Shown here in pieces: positions 34,325 to 45,207 of a DNA stretch of 64,000 nucleotides (position 1 is the stretch's first letter; every line of letters begins with the position of its first letter). Source of the DNA: Clitopilus passeckerianus (taxonomy: Eukaryota > Basidiomycota > Agaricomycetes > Agaricales > Entolomataceae); the NCBI GenBank assembly GCA_944990035.1, contig CALYLX010000044.1, forward strand, positions 62,001-126,000, given 5' to 3'. The notes under the pieces were generated by a model. It worked only from the letters and a program-made list of their open reading frames with translations, had not been told where the DNA came from and ran no database searches. The position numbers were made by a program, and so were the translations under genes.

Positions 34325-35528
34325 GAGCGTCTGCCCCTAGACTACGGCGTTCCTTGGTCGATCGCTAACCTCAGCTAGAGCTGCGGGTTTCTCACCATCT
34401 ATCACACGATCATCAACATCGATTCGTTGTACTACTAGTATCCTGGTCCCAAGCACTGCCGTTCAATTTGGCAGTAGCTGTTCCCACTACTCTCTCCTCT
34501 TTTACCACCCACCCCTTTACACGTTGGATTGGATGTAAAATACTGTTGTTTCTGGCCTTTCTCTGCCTTTGTACGCACGTCCACTCTCTTTCTTTCACCT
34601 GGCCTATTGCAATTCTCATATGTAACGCATGCTCATTCTGTACCACTACCACGCATAGCTGTTGTTTCTCTACGTCTGTACTCTCGCCATTCAATTGGGC
34701 AATAACGATCTATCCTTATTCCTCATCGCGCCCAGTCCTCTTGTCAGTGTCCGACTCGCATCTGACTATCTAGCCGCCATTCTGATCGGTCATGCGAGGT
34801 TATGCCAGGCATCGGTTACATCGGTTGTCCTAGGACAAGGCCACGGTTACAATGCGCCCCACGGTAGCCGGTCATCTTCCTTCTGCCATCTTTTCTATTG
34901 CAGCAACAAGTTCATCATTCTCGACGTACCTACGAGTTCTACAGCTTGCCTGGGCCCACCACATTCCCAGTCTTCCGGGCACGTTTGCGAGCATGTTGCA
35001 TGGTATCAGATAACGACCACCCTGACGTTTCGTCGAAGCTGATCTCGTTGGGGACTTTTCTCTCGACTACACGACTGCAACATGCACATTGTCAAGGAAG
35101 ACATTCCGGAAACGCTCAGAAGATACCCCTTTAGGATGAACTCGACTGTCTCGACGAAGCTTGATCTGCGGGCGCTACTGGAACCACTTTCCTCCAGTGC
35201 GGCCGTACCAAAATTTAGTCTTTAGTGAGCAACCTGGCACTCCACTGTCAAAACCGCAATCGAGTCGCCATCTGAGGCTCTCTTCCTTCGGTCCGTCATA
35301 GAGCGCTATCATGTGCTTACAGGGCCTGCGGTATCGGGAGAGAATTGTCATATGCATCACTAGATTCGAGGACCAAGTCCTCCCGCGAAGGGTGGCTGGT
35401 GGTCCAACCCCAGAGTACATGGGTACGTAGGTGTACGTAGGTCCACCGCTTTCCACGTCCATCGTCCATCGCTGGTCTGAGACCAGTCTGAGAAAACTAA
35501 AGCCGTCTGATATCTGGTGTATACGCTT
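34325..35528. other. Intergenic, no supported gene
   Basis: Short pyrimidine-rich ORFs of about 80-125 codons appear on the plus strand (34468-35134) but have no conserved motif. The right end is the 3' flank of the SURF6 gene. Confidence 0.4.
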
Positions 35529-37084
35529 CTATTTCCCCTTTCCTTTGCCGCCAGGTTTCCCCTTGCCACCAAACGACTTTCCTTCAAACCCAGGTCGTGC
35601 TTTAGCCTTCTTCCCAGCTGCACCTTTTGATAGTCCTTTCCGCTTGTCGTTTCGGCGCTCGTTGCGCATAGCGAGGTTATCTGTGCGTTTTTTCTGTTTG
35701 GCAGCCAAGGATTTCTCGAGTTGTTCTTTGCGGTCGTCCCTGTGATTTATACATTAGTAAAAGAGTCACAGATACGGGGAAAAAGAGAAAGAACACCCAC
35801 CATTCCTTCTTACTCCTCCCCTTCTCTTTCTCTTTCCTCTTGACGGCTTTTTTCAGTCTACCTTCGTCATCCCGAACCTTCACACCCTCCATCCTTGCTT
35901 CGGCTTTACTCCACTTATCCCTCTCTTCGATCGCCTTCCTCTTCTCTTCTGGCATCGACGAGAGCTTCTCTTTTTGTTTAGCGAGCTGCTCGAGGGCATG
36001 TTGTGGGTTGGAACTGGATGCAGCGCCTTTGAGCTTTTTGTAGGAACGTGAGGAGTCTCCAGAGAGGGTGGAGTAAGCGATGGTGGTGAGTTTTGAATGG
36101 GGACCTGAGAGGTTGGCGTTGGGTCGGCTTGGGTCTGGGACTAGGAGTTGCGTCTGTGCATAGATATGTTCAATCAAATGAATGAAAATAGGCTTCAAGG
36201 ATCATACCTTTGTGATATTCCCAGCTTCTCTCCGCTGGTTGGCTTTACCCTCCTTATCCTTACCCTTCTTTCCTTTCCCTCTCGCCTCCTCCTCCCTCTT
36301 GATCTTCTCCCTCGTCTCTTTCCTTCTCCTCTCCCGCATAGCAGCCATCCGCCGTCTCCTGTCCTCGATTAGTTGGTCTTTCCCGCTCAGGCCCGAATCT
36401 GCGCCTCGTCCACCACGCCTGAGCTCAGCCATCCGAGCGTGTAATTTTGTGCGGAGCTCCTCGATACCGCCCGATGCGGGCATTGGTGTGAGGGAGGCTG
36501 ATAAAGTGTCGTCTGCGTCCATGGCATCTTCAGCATCGTCTTCCCCTTCAGCTTCACCATCCGAATCATCGTTTTCGTCCTCGTCGCCGTCGAGTTCGAT
36601 ATCGACGTCCATGTCAAGCGCATCATCTCCTTCATCTGAATCTTCTTCGTCTGGGGTGGTCCGTTTGTTCTTGCCTTTGCTTTTTTCGTTTTGGATGTCT
36701 ATTATAGACTTGTGGTTTGCGGGGTCAAGCTGGTAGAACGAAAATGTCAATCCTTAGCTGTATAGAATGGATATGGAGAATGTACCTTGTCCCGTTTGGC
36801 CTTTTTTGTGGCCTCTTTGATAGCCTGCTTTGGAGCTTTCTGCTTCTTGCTATGTTTTTGGTACTTTGAGGACTATTCAAAGAAAACCCAAGGTCACAGA
36901 AAATTGCAATGGAAAACATGACATTTAGCAATGATTATCTGAGAAGTAAGAATGAAAGGCTCACATATTCCTCAGTCTGGTCCTGGACGATATAATATTT
37001 CGCCGGGATCAATTTGAGTAGGTTCTCAAATGTTTCGTTGTGCTTCTCTAGGGAAGCACGCAGGGTTGCAGCAGGTGTAGGCAT
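35529..37084 (-). CDS. RRP14: Ribosomal RNA-processing protein 14, SURF6 family
   Basis: Nucleolar protein needed for early pre-rRNA processing and assembly of both ribosomal subunits. The ATG at 37084 codes [20 protein letters not shown], the N-terminal Rrp14 region, with [12 protein letters not shown] just beyond. A highly acidic block ([20 protein letters not shown]) follows. The SURF6 core then reads [34 protein letters not shown] and [18 protein letters not shown], then [22 protein letters not shown], and [12 protein letters not shown]. The lysine/glycine-rich tail ([15 protein letters not shown]) ends at TAG 35529. The Arg/Lys-rich helical core and the phrase GVKVRDD are characteristic of this family. 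About four introns, around 430 residues. It lies head to head with the PTPA gene, 217 bases between ATGs. Confidence 0.92.
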
Positions 37085-37301
37085 AGTCGGTGAAGCCTTT
37101 GTTCGCTACCCAGTAACGTTGAAATGACCGTCTACGCCGTCGACGGCGATGAGCTTGAGGGAGGAGGAGGTTGGGAACAAGGAGAAAAAGTTAAGGTTAG
37201 GGTTTGTCCTCAATGCCGATGATTGATCATGGAGGCCCCGCTTAGCTTGAGGCTGCTCGCGAAGATCTCACAAACCTTGAGCTTCATTCTTGACCACAAC
37301 A
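37085..37301. promoter_or_regulatory. Short bidirectional promoter, SURF6 / PTPA
   Basis: Only 217 bases separate the two divergent ATGs. The sequence includes a near-palindromic CTACGCCGTCGACGGCGATG segment around 37132 and a GGTTAGGGTTTG stretch near 37195. No TATA box is evident. Shared regulation is plausible but not shown. Confidence 0.5.
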
Positions 37302-38765
37302 ATGGGCTACGAGATACCACATAAAGCTATCTTGACTCAGGAGCAGCTTGCATACTTCCAGACATGCAAAGCTCATGAAAGGATCATGAATTATATCGAG
37401 GCTTTGAACGATGCAGTTGTTGGTGCAAAGCTGACTGACAAATTGGAGGAACCATTATCTCCTGTACGCTCTTCTTCATGCCATTCTCTACATTGAGCTA
37501 TGTTTTAATATAAAGATGTCTAACAAGGCTCATACAGGGAGTATCATCGATTCTACACGTCCTTGATCAAGTCGAAGACATTGCAAAATCAACACCACCA
37601 GTTGAGAATGCTGCTTCGCGGTTTGGCAACCCTGCGTTCAGGACGTTCTATGATAAGGTCGCAGAGGCGTCAACAGCCTTTCATAAAGACATATCCGGGC
37701 TCCCGGAGGATGCGATCCAAGAAGTGGAGTTGTACTTCAAAGAATCGTGGGGGAATAGGTCGAGGATTGATTATGGGAGTGGAATGGAGTTGAATTTTAT
37801 GTGTTGGCTGTAGGTCCTTTACTCTCATGCTACTTCCTCAATCTAATTGACGGCTTTCCGTTGTAGGATATGTCTGGACCAGCTCGGCGTGACCACTGCG
37901 ACCGATCATAAGGTTATTGTAATCAAGGTCTTTTGGCGGTACATCGAGGTTATGCGAATACTCCAATCAACATATTGGCTCGAACCGGCCGGATCGCATG
38001 GTGTCTGGGGATTGGACGACTACCACTTCCTTCCGTTCCTCTTTGGCGCTGCCCAACTGCGTGGTGAGTATGCTACACCTGCCCTTTGCCTCGATGATGT
38101 CTCACGAAGATTCAAGGCCACAAATACATTCGACCAAAAGCCATCCATGACCCAGAGATCGTGGACGAATACTCAAAACACTATATCTACTTCGCCTGTA
38201 TAAAGTTCATTAACTCAATCAAGACCGCCTCTTTACGATGGCATTCTCCAATGCTGGATGATATCTCAGCAGTACGTTCCTTCTCATAGTCCACCAAGAA
38301 CAACACTAACGCTCCCCCTTCATCTCAAAGGTAAAAACCTGGGACAAAGTCAACTCAGGCTTGCTCAAAATGTACCGTGCCGAAGTCCTGAACAAACTTC
38401 CCGTAGTCCAACACTTCCTCTTCGGGACCATCCTCCCTTGGGACGGTCCTCTCTCCCCTTCAAACTCCTCACACGACGGTGCACCCGTCGCTATCGCCTC
38501 AGTCAGCGTACCCTCTTCCTTCCCTGCACACCTACCTCCTCCCCATGCGGCTTCACATTCACACAATGGAGGAGGGGAGGAAGGGAATCATTGGGGACAT
38601 GCGCATACAATGACTGAGGCCAGAGAGACGTTGGCGGGTGGGTTTGGAGATTGTTGTGGTATTCCTATACCGTCTGCCTTTGGAGCTGCGAAAGCGGAGC
38701 AGGAGAAGCAGAAGAGCGGGTTGAGGATTGTTGGCGCTGGGATTAGGCCCGTGCCATTTGATTGA
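37302..38765 (+). CDS. PTPA: Serine/threonine phosphatase 2A activator (PTPA, Rrd family)
   Basis: Predicted PP2A phosphatase activator, a peptidyl-prolyl cis/trans isomerase that loads catalytic metals and activates PP2A-type phosphatases; Rrd1/Rrd2 in yeast, cytosolic and nuclear. The ATG at 37302 codes [19 protein letters not shown]. Family signatures follow across about five short introns: [48 protein letters not shown], and [29 protein letters not shown] comes next, followed by a species-specific His/Ser/Gly insert (near 38450-38610). The C-terminus reads [20 protein letters not shown] and ends GIRPVPFD. About 390 residues. Whether it is the Rrd1 or Rrd2 orthologue is not resolved. Confidence 0.93.
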
Positions 38766-38989
38766 AGAGGTGGGAACGCTGGAATGCGGAATGGATGGAT
38801 AGGTTATTGTGTATTATATTGGATTTGAATATTCAAGCCAGCGCCGTTACTGGAGCTGCCCAAGGCGTAGAGTCAACACGTAACTGCTCTGAGAAAAGTT
38901 GTCTCCTGGAGAGACTTCGACTGGATGGACCATGAAGGTACAATTGACGCTGGTATACACTTTACAAGGAAATCTAAAAACAAAGTGAA

Positions 38990-39664
38990 TCAAAGCTGGC
39001 CAATTCTCTGCTGCATCTTCTCCTTGACCGTCTGGTATGCGTTCATGATCGTCTGCTCATTGATGACGATCTCGGTCGTGTCTGCCCTTGGCCGGCTCAC
39101 TCTCGATGCAATCGCCACCGAATCTGTGTCCATGATGATTCTATGTTGCCTCAGCCTTTGTGTATGCGGGCAGATTTTGGAGAAACGTACCCATCATCGA
39201 TAGTCTCATCCAGACATAACAGCACGAGGTCCAGATTCTCCAAGACACCTCGCTTTTCCAGTGCATTTCGCAACAGCATCGTCAACGCTTCCGTCAAGGA
39301 GTTAAGGGCAGTCGAAAGCATGAGTTCGTTCTCCTGAGGGCTGGCAATGAAGTAGATGATCAGGTCGAGCGAGTGCTTGTACACGGCGAGATGGCCATCG
39401 TAGAGGATGATATCGCCTATTCAAAATAGAGAACCTTCTTGTCAGCTCAAAGACACGCTGGTTGAGATTTGGAATGGGCGTACCTCCAGGCTTTTTAGTT
39501 TTTTGCCATAAACCCTTCTCGAATGCCTTTTGCTCCTTCAGCGTCAGGAACTCCTTAGACTCTCCCGCTGGGTGGCCTTTGGGTCGGTAATACTTGGCAA
39601 GAACACGGTGTCCTTCCGTGTCAAGTATCAAGAATGCGCTGACGCTGTACAGAGATAGATTCAT
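38990..39664 (-). CDS. RET3: Coatomer subunit zeta
   Basis: Small longin-fold subunit of the COPI coat on Golgi membranes, needed for retrograde Golgi-to-ER vesicle transport. The ATG at 39664 codes [26 protein letters not shown], then [12 protein letters not shown] match the coatomer zeta consensus. Exon 2 gives [20 protein letters not shown] and [19 protein letters not shown]. The last exon has the conserved [17 protein letters not shown] and ends RIGQL at TGA 38990. Two introns; 185 residues, the usual size. A proline/glycine insert after LAKYY ([12 protein letters not shown]) is longer than in animals. U6 snRNA is transcribed away from it 240 bases upstream. Confidence 0.93.
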
Positions 39665-39906
39665 CTAAGAGTTTAACGGGTCTTAGCCAAGGTTTGGTAG
39701 CACATTCCACGGTGAACACGTACTTTAAGCAGACCACTGCAGTGAAATGATGAAGGTCGTGTCGTTAGCCGGAAGCAGATGCGGGTATCGGATGAAGGAT
39801 TGATCGCAGCCCCAAATTAGGCCAAGGAGCAGCTTAGTAATTTCCTCGTGAGCTGAACGAAATGCAAAACAGCAAGGTCACCATGGGGAGTGAAGTAAAG
39901 GTATTT

Positions 39907-39930
39907 GTCCCCTTCGGGGTGACATACGAA

Positions 39931-39961
<31 letters not shown>

Positions 39962-40027
39962 GGCCCCTGCACAAGGATGACACGCTTTTCCGGAGTGGTA
40001 GACCTACGGGTCTCAATATTTATTTTT
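39907..40027 (+). ncRNA. U6: U6 spliceosomal snRNA
   Basis: Catalytic-core snRNA of the spliceosome, made by RNA polymerase III. The 5' stem-loop is GUCCCC-UUCG-GGG. A near-universal block runs from TTGGAACGATACAGAGAAG (about 39935) through GCATGGCCCCTGCACAAGG and GATGACACGC (to about 39984). It contains the ACAGAGA box (39945-39951) and the AGC triad (39957-39959). The 3' part is lineage-specific: AGACC-TACG-GGTCT (40000-40013) forms a small hairpin before a T-run (40023-40027) that fits a Pol III terminator. A TTTT at 39985-39988 could be an earlier stop but would remove the 3' domain. No TATA box is seen about 30 bases upstream. Confidence 0.93.
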
Positions 40028-40367
40028 CCTTTGAAGACTGACGAGTGGCTACAGTATAACTTGTGTCTGCATCGTTGCTACATCGATAGATTCATGAATG
40101 GCACATCGGGTCCTCCCTACAAGTTGCTGGGTTAGAGGTTGCTATAGTGAATCCCTCTTGCTACGGGCGTCGTACTCAGATGGAAATAGCTTTTCGCTGA
40201 AGGAATAGTTGTATCTCATAGAATCTTCGATCCAACAGTGCAATCGCAGCAGGAAAACATCCCATTTATAACCTTAAAGTACATAGATAAACAATACATT
40301 ATGTATTTGATTTTTGGTGCGATACAGATGACCCTTTTTGTGAAAGTAAGCACGCAAGCGCATTGAC
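40028..40367. other. Convergent 3' region of U6 and GH81
   Basis: 340 bases without a gene. AT-rich toward the GH81 stop, consistent with a 3' UTR. Nothing further seen. Confidence 0.45.
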
Positions 40368-43363
40368 TTAGGCTTGAACGAGCCTGAAGCCAACACTGTT
40401 GGCTTCGTTGGGAATGTTGTTGATCAGACCGCCGCCGCCTTGGATGCCGACGTAGTTCTTGTTGGATGCAGCCAGGATGGAGTAGACGCCACCAGCGGCT
40501 CCAGACTTCTGGCGAAGAACGAAGACCTCCCAGGCAGATGCAACATCGCGGGCTGCAGAGATAACGAAAGTGCCGCTGCTATCAGCCGTGACAAACTGAT
40601 TGGTGGAGGTGGCCTTGATGGTACCAGCGTTGGGTGCGAAACCGAAGCTGAACTTGGCAGCTTGGGCAGTGGAGGTACCAGTCGCCTGGAGGTTCTGGCC
40701 ACTGAGGACGACGTATTGGTTGTTGGTGGTGGATTGGATGTAGTAAGTGCCGGTGGGGTTGCCGGGGGCCGAGTTGCAGACACCAGAAGCGCCAGGGCGA
40801 GTGGAGATGAAGTAGAGCTGATTGCTGAAGGAGTTGCCGGAACCCCAGGTGGTGAGCTGGGTCGAGCGCTGAGCAGCGAGAGATGGGTTGGCCTGGGAGA
40901 GAGCGGCGTAGATGACAGACTTCCACTCATCACCGTAGGTAGGGTCGTTGATCTCGTTTTGGGCGTAATTGTAAACATTCTGGGCCCAGGTGGCGTCGTA
41001 CATGTACTCGTTGATGGGGGTGACGGGGAGAATCTGGATAGCAGCGATTTCGACCTTCTGGTCGCCCCAGAAACTAGAAAAGTTGTTACTATTGCTTGCT
41101 TAGATGACAGAAGAGCTATAACTTACAGCCATGCACCGGATTGCCAGTCCTCGACGTTACCGACAGTGACGAGGTTGCGGAAACCTTGCTCGGGATAAGG
41201 CTGGTCCCTGTCGTTGCCGTTGGCTGCGGGGTACAAATGCCAGTAGACCTGAGCGGCGTGTTGCTCCGTAGCGAGGAGGAGTCGGGCGTAGTTCTGGATA
41301 TCGGTGTTTCCAATGACGTTGGCCCAGAGGAGAGCACCATAGTAACCGTTAACTGCCTCTCCGATGGACTCTTGATCACGAGCACCGGCACCACCAGCAA
41401 TACCAGAAGCTGGTCGAGAGATCAGGACACATCAAATGCAGCAGGGATATCATCCTTACCCCAGGAGTGTCCAGCAAACCAATCACGGCAGCGAGCAACA
41501 GGGAACCAAGGATCTTGGCGAGAGGGGTTGACGATATCTCGGAGGAACCAACTCATGGTCGATCCGTACTGGTTCTTCCAGCCAGCATCATACCTGGAAA
41601 GCACGAAAGGTCAACGAAGGAACTACAGCGAGTAGTCAGAACCACTTACTTGGCAATGACAGCGGCAGCATGGAGAATGTAACCGTAGTGGAAGTGATGA
41701 TCATTGTAATAGCCATTGCCGTAATCAACCCAGACGTTGTTGTAGCCAGCCTTGTTAATGACACCACCCCAGGCAGTCTCGTATGCGGGGATCGTAGACG
41801 AGGCAGAGTTGAACTACAAAAGATGCTTCAGCTGGTAGATTCATCGGAAGCGGAGTGCCGGGTTTACCATGTAGCTGTACATGCCTTTGAGGTAGGTGGT
41901 AACTTTGGGAATCAAGTCAGAGCGACCAACATGTTCGGCGATGAGTCTGGACAGGATATTAGTCTGAGATCGTTGTCTTAGAAAGGTTGTTGCACTCACG
42001 CCAAGCGGGAAACCTTTGCCACCTGTCCACCGAAGAAGTAGAAATCACCGGGCTCAGCGACAGCGGGGAGGTTGTTGATTTCATATTCGAGACCAGCCTT
42101 CAAGCTGTTCAAGCAAGACCCGTCGGGGTTCCTTGGTGCGTTCCAGGTGATCGTGGGGAGATTGTAGGCGAGCCTCCAGACGTTTCCGAGGGCAGGGTAC
42201 ATGTATCCCTTGGTAGTAAGGTAAGAGAGCGCAGAGGTAGCGAGGAAGTTCGGGTTCTGGAGCTTGATACTAATGGGACATTAGAGGATATCAATTCATT
42301 AGAGATAGTTACATACCGGTGGTGGGGCCAGGTGAGCATCAAGAGTTGACCTGCATTGCCAGTGACCGTCCAGGTGAATGTCAGGGTTCCGACATCACCA
42401 GCGAAGCTATAGTCAGTGGCGACAGCAGTAGGGTAGTTCTGGTAGTACTGATCAAGGGCGGCCTCATGACCAGGTGCATTGAGTTTGACGACACGGAGGA
42501 CACCGTTGAACTGGGCGCCAGCGGTAATTGTACCAGCGTTGGTGGCAGTGAGGGCAAGATTTCCGTTGAGCGAGTAGATGATGTAAGTCCCGGCAGTGTT
42601 GACAACCTTGAATTTAGCAGCAGTGGCGGTGGCTGACAAGGTTCAAAGACAATATTAGGATGACTTCGCAATGGAACAGAGGGCAAGACTTACTACTGGC
42701 GCCGGCTCCCAAGTTGGTACCAGCAAAGTTGGTGATGGCACCCTGTCCACTAGTCAACTTCGGGGTTGCACCTGCGTACTTGAAGGTCATGTAAGGCGCT
42801 CCAGGAACCAAGTAACTCGTCATTGTGCTCCCGCCCGTGAAGAATTGAGCGGTGACGGATTGAGTGTCCTATGGGCTTGTCAGTAACTTGGGCCGAGGAG
42901 AAGCAAAGAAAGAGGCATACCCAGGAAAGAGCTTTACGGCCCTTCGGGTCACCATTGTGCTCGGTGAAGCCAGCCGTCCAGTCCACTTGGGTGGGTTGGT
43001 GAATAGAAACACCATCGAAGTCTCGTTTAGCCGAGATACCGAACGAAATTCCGGTGTTGGTGAAACTGCTCTGGTAAGGGAATGGTCCTGCGACGGCACT
43101 GAAGGCGAGATGAGGTTCGTTGAGCAAACAACGATGAGGAAAACGTACGCAGTTCCATTGGCAGCAGCATAGCCAGCCCACCAGTCGTTGGTCGGGTAGG
43201 GTGGGGAGAACCCTTGGAAGAAGGAGTTGGGAGGTTGGTCATTGGCAATGGAACCACCTGAAGGAGCAGGACGGTCAGTGCCGATGGGCCCAAATACAGC
43301 GGCCACCGGCCCAGACGATAGTACGCTGCAGAACACAGCTAGGAGAGAACGCTTGAGAACCAT
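40368..43363 (-). CDS. GH81 endo-beta-1,3-glucanase with C-terminal fascin-like trefoil
   Basis: Glucan endo-1,3-beta-glucosidase acting on cell-wall beta-1,3-glucan, likely in septum or wall remodelling or in attack on other fungi. The ATG at 43363 opens a signal peptide ([20 protein letters not shown]). The GH81 domain begins at [20 protein letters not shown] with an N-terminal beta-sandwich. The catalytic (alpha/alpha)6 part shows [18 protein letters not shown] (catalytic Asp) and [20 protein letters not shown] (catalytic Glu), then VYWHLYP. The C-terminal 130 residues form three similar beta blocks ([44 protein letters not shown]), a fascin-like beta-trefoil absent from yeast Eng1/Acf2. 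About ten introns, roughly 850 residues, TAA at 40368. GH81 assignment is firm; the trefoil call is moderate. Confidence 0.88.
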
Positions 43364-45207
43364 TGAGGGAACGTTGGTCTAATAGGGCAACTTTCGTCCC
43401 TCTTTATACTGCTCCACGAGTGCCGAAAAGGCATCCCTGATGGATGTGCAAGGCGTAATCCGTCTCTTCTCTTTCCTATCTGGAACAGATGATAGTTAGA
43501 TTTAATTGAGGATTTCCGAAAGCACTTTAGAGTTACCGTCATCATGTCGGAAATTTTTTGAGCAAGCGATGTTACGCGTGCTAATTGGGACCAGATGATG
43601 AACGGCAACGAGCTGGAACAACAATCGACCTTGCACATGACAACTTGCTCGTGAAGAAAAGTCAACTGTGTCAGGGAGCGGTTAGTACATGGTGACCTCG
43701 CAAAAACGGCCGACCGCGCCGAGGCTCAAAGATTTGCGAGAAGAACCCGAAAGTGCCCCATACGGCGTTGACGAGTCAAGGCGTCAAGCTGCGTTCATTG
43801 CCATCCATCATGACGCATCGGACTGTTACAAGAGAAAAACATCCGCAAGACAACTGCCCTGGGCTAAGAGACCATGTGCTTTGAATTCACACACAGTCAC
43901 TGGAGGATCGTTTTCCGCTAGGTTTCCATTCCCAAGTTGTTCCCCAGTATTATGATAGTAAATAGGCTCGTCGAGCTCGATCGTTTGGTCATATGATGCC
44001 GGATATAAGCCACTGTAACCAGCACCACGAGTGTAGCAATATAATCGGGTTGAGGTGGACGACTTTGATGGTCATTTGATGACATTTTTTAGAGGTACGA
44101 GTTTGCCAACTTGCACTAGAGTAGATGTAGCACGGTGGGCGGCTACAGCTCGAACTATTCCTCTGCCAGAGCCCCCCAGACCTTCCGCCAAGGTACATTA
44201 TTTGAGCGCTGTATGATTGGGTGTCGCAGCGCCCAGCATTGCTGGACTACGGGATGGAGTCGTTGAAGGGCCACATCCTTTGGTATGTCCGTTAGAGACC
44301 GGTCGGTATCTATTTTGTGATGTAGATTTTCCGTTGCTTCAGTCAGATGAACGACCCGAGACTGTCAGCATGTGCATCCGGTAAAAATTCAAGACCAAGC
44401 GCACTGGTCTGGTGAGTGGGTCAGTGAGAGGTGAACAAACCAGGAGGATCACACGGACCAATCGGGCCTAAATGATCCCTCACGTGAGCCTCGAAAACAG
44501 CCAAATGGTTAGTGCATCCCAGATGACTTGGAAAGCGGATGGAAACCAACGTGCTCGGTATGTTTTCTGCAGTTCCCAACAGAACACATTGATCTACGAC
44601 GTCCATTTTCGTGAAGCGAACAGTTCTGCTCCACTTACCCCAGATCAGTCCCGCATGACAACTTCGAAGGCATTTCCAAACCTGGGGGCTTTAACCGAAC
44701 CGAGAGCTGGTTCTGCTTAACCTTGTTCCTGCTGTTGAGGTACCTTTCGGGTACATTCAACAATCTGTAAGAGAGGTTCAGGCATCGCGAAGTTTGCTTT
44801 TACGCATGGGCAATCCCGGGGAACTGACTCCGGAAAGGTTTTTCTTCCCTTGAACAACATGACTGGGGTTTATCTCCTGCCATAAATGTTCGCAGCAATC
44901 TCGTCAGCTTCGTAGGGCCATGTTCTCGATCGTGGTTATCTTTGTTGTATGAAGGATGATCTCACTGGGGTTCACGTGGGGCCTCGGTGCCTCGACGAGA
45001 TATGCCATTTGTGTAGAAGGAATGGCGTGCGATGATAAATTGTTTAAAAAGGTAGTGTCGATCTGTGCACATGCATACAATACAGTATATACACTCTGGG
45101 GATCCCGGGGAAGCCCATGATCTAGCAACCATTCAATACACGGGTCAAAGCAAAGTCTCCGAATGCTCGCCTCCCACAAAAGGCCGTAACAGACGCCTAC
45201 AAGTGCC
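43364..45207. other. Gene-poor 1.8-kb intergenic region
   Basis: Upstream side of GH81 and 3' flank of Elp1. Short ORFs (43689-43955 plus; 44472-44720 plus; 43989-44198 minus) have no motif, signal peptide or splice extension. No repeat, tRNA or transposon ends found by eye. The longest gene-free stretch in the window. Confidence 0.45.

Noticed and set aside
34468..34773. Plus-strand hydrophobic ORF that looks membrane-like
   Set aside because: Composition follows a pyrimidine-rich non-coding stretch; no conserved motif or supported start context.
39834..40016. Minus-strand ORF opposite the U6 gene
   Set aside because: It is simply the antisense of the highly conserved U6 snRNA.
43364..45207. 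Searched for transposon ends (TSD, TIR or LTR) in the gene-poor gap
   Set aside because: No paired termini, transposase or reverse-transcriptase motifs were seen.
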